NCBI GenBank assembly: GCA_035582835.1
Contig: JAYKAV010003143.1
Span: 2,915,673-2,979,672, forward strand
Direction: 5' to 3'
Length of the DNA stretch: 64,000 bases
DNA from: Phoebastria nigripes
Lineage: Eukaryota; Chordata; Aves; Procellariiformes; Diomedeidae
The stretch's first letter is position 1, and every line of letters begins with the position of its first letter. The position numbers were made by a program, and so were the translations under genes. A model generated the notes under the pieces. That model was not told where the DNA came from. It ran no database searches and was given only the letters and a program-made list of their open reading frames with translations. Shown piece by piece: positions 61,625 to 64,000 of this stretch.

Positions 61625-62396
61625 GTACATTGAAGAAAGTCCATCTCTGAGACGTATGACTATGATGAGGGAAAAGGGAAGGCGACAGGCCATTAGAGGC
61701 CCAGCATTCATGTTCAACAACAGGGGCACCAGTCTTACGGCAGAAGAAGAGCGCTTTCTAGATGCAGCAGAGTATGGGAACATACCTGTGGTGCGCAAAA
61801 TGCTGGAGGAGTCAAAAACACTGAATGTCAACTGTGTTGACTACATGGGCCAAAACGCCTTGCAGCTTGCTGTAGGGAATGAACATTTGGAAGTGACAGA
61901 ACTTCTGTTAAAAAAAGAGAACTTGGCACGGATTGGAGATGCCCTGCTGCTCGCAATCAGCAAGGGCTACATTAGGATAGTGGAAGCAATTTTGAATCAT
62001 CCTGGGTTTTCAGTAAATAAGCGACTGACTCTGAGCCCTTGTGAGCAGGAGCTCCAGGATGATGATTTTTATTCCTATGACGAAGACGGTACCCGCTTTT
62101 CTCCAGATATCACTCCTATAATTTTAGCTGCCCACTGCCAAAAATACGAAGTCGTGCACATGCTGTTGATGAAAGGAGCAAGGATAGAAAGACCTCATGA
62201 TTATTTCTGCAAATGTAATGACTGTACAGAGAAGCAAAAGCATGATTCTTTCAGTCACTCTAGGTCAAGAATAAATGCATACAAAGGACTGGCTAGTCCG
62301 GCTTATCTGTCCCTCTCCAGTGAAGATCCAGTACTCACTGCTCTAGAACTCAGCAATGAACTTGCCAAGTTGGCCAACATTGAAAAAGAATTCAAG
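61625..62396 (+). CDS. TRPC3: TRPC3 coding exon 2 (residues 75-332), ankyrin-repeat domain
   Basis: This 772-nt exon follows a pyrimidine-rich acceptor (TTTTCTCATTAG). Its first base completes Met75, and then come 257 codons ending in phase 0 at AAG|GTAATG. The protein is TRPC3 rather than its paralogues: SPSLRRM near the start, [33 protein letters not shown] and [20 protein letters not shown] are the TRPC3 forms (TRPC6 and TRPC7 differ at these places). Residues about 113-262 form the four ankyrin repeats. H266, C270, C272 and C275 ([10 protein letters not shown]) are the conserved zinc-binding set seen in TRPC structures. Residues 276-332 start the linker helices. The exon lies on the cytosolic side. 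It is intact, and the pore exons lie beyond the right edge. Confidence 0.98.
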
Positions 62397-63271
62397 GTAA
62401 TGGTGTTTTAGTGTTTCTCTCTGTCTTTGTTATTGTTTTAAAGTTGCTGCTACTTCATGATGTCCTTAGATGCTTGAAATTATTTCCTGTGTCTTTACTT
62501 TTTCAATTGCAAATGCTTTCATGATATTTATTGTCTCTTTTGTTCTTGATTTTTGAGTTTTTAATACATAAGCCTTTAAAAAAGAATTTTTAACGAAATG
62601 AAATTGCTTTTGTACCTACTGTGTACGGAGAAAATTGGAAAAAGGGACAGTGTGTATTCTGATAACCTTGCAGCAGATGGAAAACAATTTTGGTTACTGT
62701 AGCAGGCAAAGATCGTTTTTAGTTACAAGCACTGAGTAATGTAAGTGCAGAAAGCAGAAACATTACGCTTTTCTTGAGCATACTGCAGCATTGACCTTAT
62801 TCCCTCTTTTTTCATTTGTACTGATTTTGAATGATGTCTCCAAATTGTTAAGAATACAGAAAGTGTTTTTCTTGACACACCATTTAGAAATGTGACTTGT
62901 TCAAAACCAACTGTTAGACTGATTACAGATGTAGGTTCTGTTACCTGTTTTTGAGATGTACCTGGTTTAGAATGTCAATGGCCTGACTTTTCTATAAATT
63001 TCAGCTTCTCCATCAGACAATTAATGACTTAGTTAACTGTTGCCCAGTGCTTTTTTTTATGATTTTGCAGTTCTGTTGAATACCTTGAAAAGTACAGTAA
63101 CACCCACCTTCCCCCTTGCCCCCCCCCCGCTTCCCTCGCAACCAAACCCCACCAAAAAATCAAACCCCAGTAGACTGCGTGTAATAAGAAGAGCTCGGCT
63201 TGGGGAGTGACAGATTGTTCTCAGTGAGTAGTGATATTAACAGCATTGTACCTAGTTTTAGCAAAAAAATT

Positions 63272-63470
63272 AATGGGGTTCTGCAGGGTCAGTGTTGCGT
63301 ACCACTTGTTTGTTTAATATCTTCATAAATTATCTGAGAGAGGCAAAAGATGCATTAACCTTTTCAAACAACTGCAAGCATTGCTAACACTGTGGAGTAC
63401 TCAGAAGAAATATACAACAACCTGAAGAAATATAGGCAGAAATTAATAAAGTGAACTTTACCAGAAGAAG
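63272..63470 (+). mobile_element. Ancient CR1-like LINE fragment
   Basis: GGGGTTCTGCAGGGTCAGTG, then TTTAATATCTTCATAAATTA and AAATATAGGCAGAAATTAAT match the reverse-transcriptase region of CR1-type LINEs (around LQG and NIFINYL, then the KW..EIN-like motif). Many changes and small gaps show it is old. It is in sense with TRPC3. Confidence 0.6.
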
Positions 63471-63530
63471 AAGAAACAGATTTAGACTCCTGAGAAAGAA
63501 TAGCCCCAGATATAGCTGACTAAAAATACA

Positions 63531-63618
63531 ATTTAAAAATTGAATTGAAAAATTGTATTTCAATTAGTTCAATTGAATTTCAATTGAAGTTCAATTTAAA
63601 AATTGAACCTAAAAATAG
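63531..63618. repeat. Cluster of AATTGAA / TTCAATT direct and inverted units
   Basis: At least seven near-identical units in both orientations within 88 nt (AATTGAA, TTCAATT, TCAATTGAA). This gives several overlapping small palindromes and AT-rich foldback potential. It is probably local slippage and duplication. Confidence 0.75.
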
Positions 63619-64000
63619 GTTTCAGTGCTGAGAAGGATTCATGTATTATACCACACACTAATAAAGTGTAAAAGTCAGCTTAAACCTTTCCTCTCCTTCC
63701 TTTGCTGAAGGAAGCCCCTCATACCGTGCTGCGTATTGTGTGATTTGGCAAATGGATCGAGTACTTCCTCAATGTATTTATTCAGGAGGATAGGAAAAAT
63801 GTCAGATTTTTCTTCTTCCTCTGCTGAAAAAGTACTGAACTGGGAAAGCTCTTTGTGAACATGAAATTGAAGAATTAGAGAATTTTATCATATGCACAGA
63901 GACTGTTGGCTTGTGTGCTTCACACAATGAATTAGTTATGTGCCTCATTTAGAGACCATTATAGAAGGTTAAATCTTTGATGTGTATAACTCAGTCCTGT

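Larger units (their letters stand above)
62397..64000 (+). other. TRPC3: TRPC3 intron 2 (partial)
   Basis: Starts with the donor GTAATG, weaker than consensus at the last two positions. It contains a C run near 63119-63129, an old CR1-like fragment at 63272-63470 and an AATTGAA-rich repeat at 63531-63618. The next TRPC3 exon is not reached. Confidence 0.85.

Noticed and set aside
1..64000. CRISPR arrays, operons, phage or other prokaryotic systems
   Set aside because: No repeat-spacer pattern or prokaryotic gene organisation. The window is vertebrate nuclear DNA with spliced genes.

Overview
The window is nuclear DNA from a bird. Two lines of evidence support this. It carries a CR1 LINE tail of the typical avian type (about 15.2-15.8 kb) and a solo LTR of a family common in birds (about 20.6-21.2 kb). 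It also holds multi-exon genes with GT-AG introns whose exon peptides match vertebrate BLTP1 (KIAA1109) and TRPC3. Coding density is very low: only five coding exons, about 1.3 kb in all, can be supported. Nearly all other open frames are chance frames.

Layout. Positions 1-14.2 kb hold the 5' end of BLTP1 on the minus strand. A non-coding first exon inside a CpG island ends at 14151. It is followed by the first three coding exons (6080-5984, 2326-2210, 360-282), and the gene runs off the left edge. Positions 14.6-51.5 kb are an intergenic desert of about 37 kb. It contains one fairly intact CR1 3' fragment, one solo LTR, several very old CR1-like fragments, a possible second LTR-like block and a few hairpins, but no gene I can support. 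Positions 51.6-64 kb hold the 5' end of TRPC3 on the plus strand: a CpG-island promoter, coding exon 1 (52341-52564), a 9 kb intron, and the large ankyrin-repeat exon 2 (61625-62396). The gene runs off the right edge.

The two genes are head to head, each starting from its own CpG island, in the same neighbour order as on human 4q27. BLTP1 is an ER-anchored bridge-like lipid transfer protein and TRPC3 is a diacylglycerol-gated cation channel. I see no evidence of a functional link beyond conserved neighbourhood.

I found no clear undescribed system. The most checkable oddities are: (i) the predicted BLTP1 5'UTR splice makes an 11-codon upstream ORF whose stop lies 2 nt before the main ATG, while an acceptor 8 nt further on would instead give an in-frame 10-residue N-terminal extension; (ii) TRPC3 also has an upstream ORF (103 codons) ending 2 nt before its ATG; (iii) an 85-nt pre-miRNA-like hairpin at 37990-38074; (iv) an AATAAA-plus-32-A tail at 910-960 that looks like the 3' end of a retrocopy, which is rare in birds; (v) a perfect DR4 nuclear-receptor element at 35106-35121. 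There are 25 isolated N bases, none of them in a coding exon.
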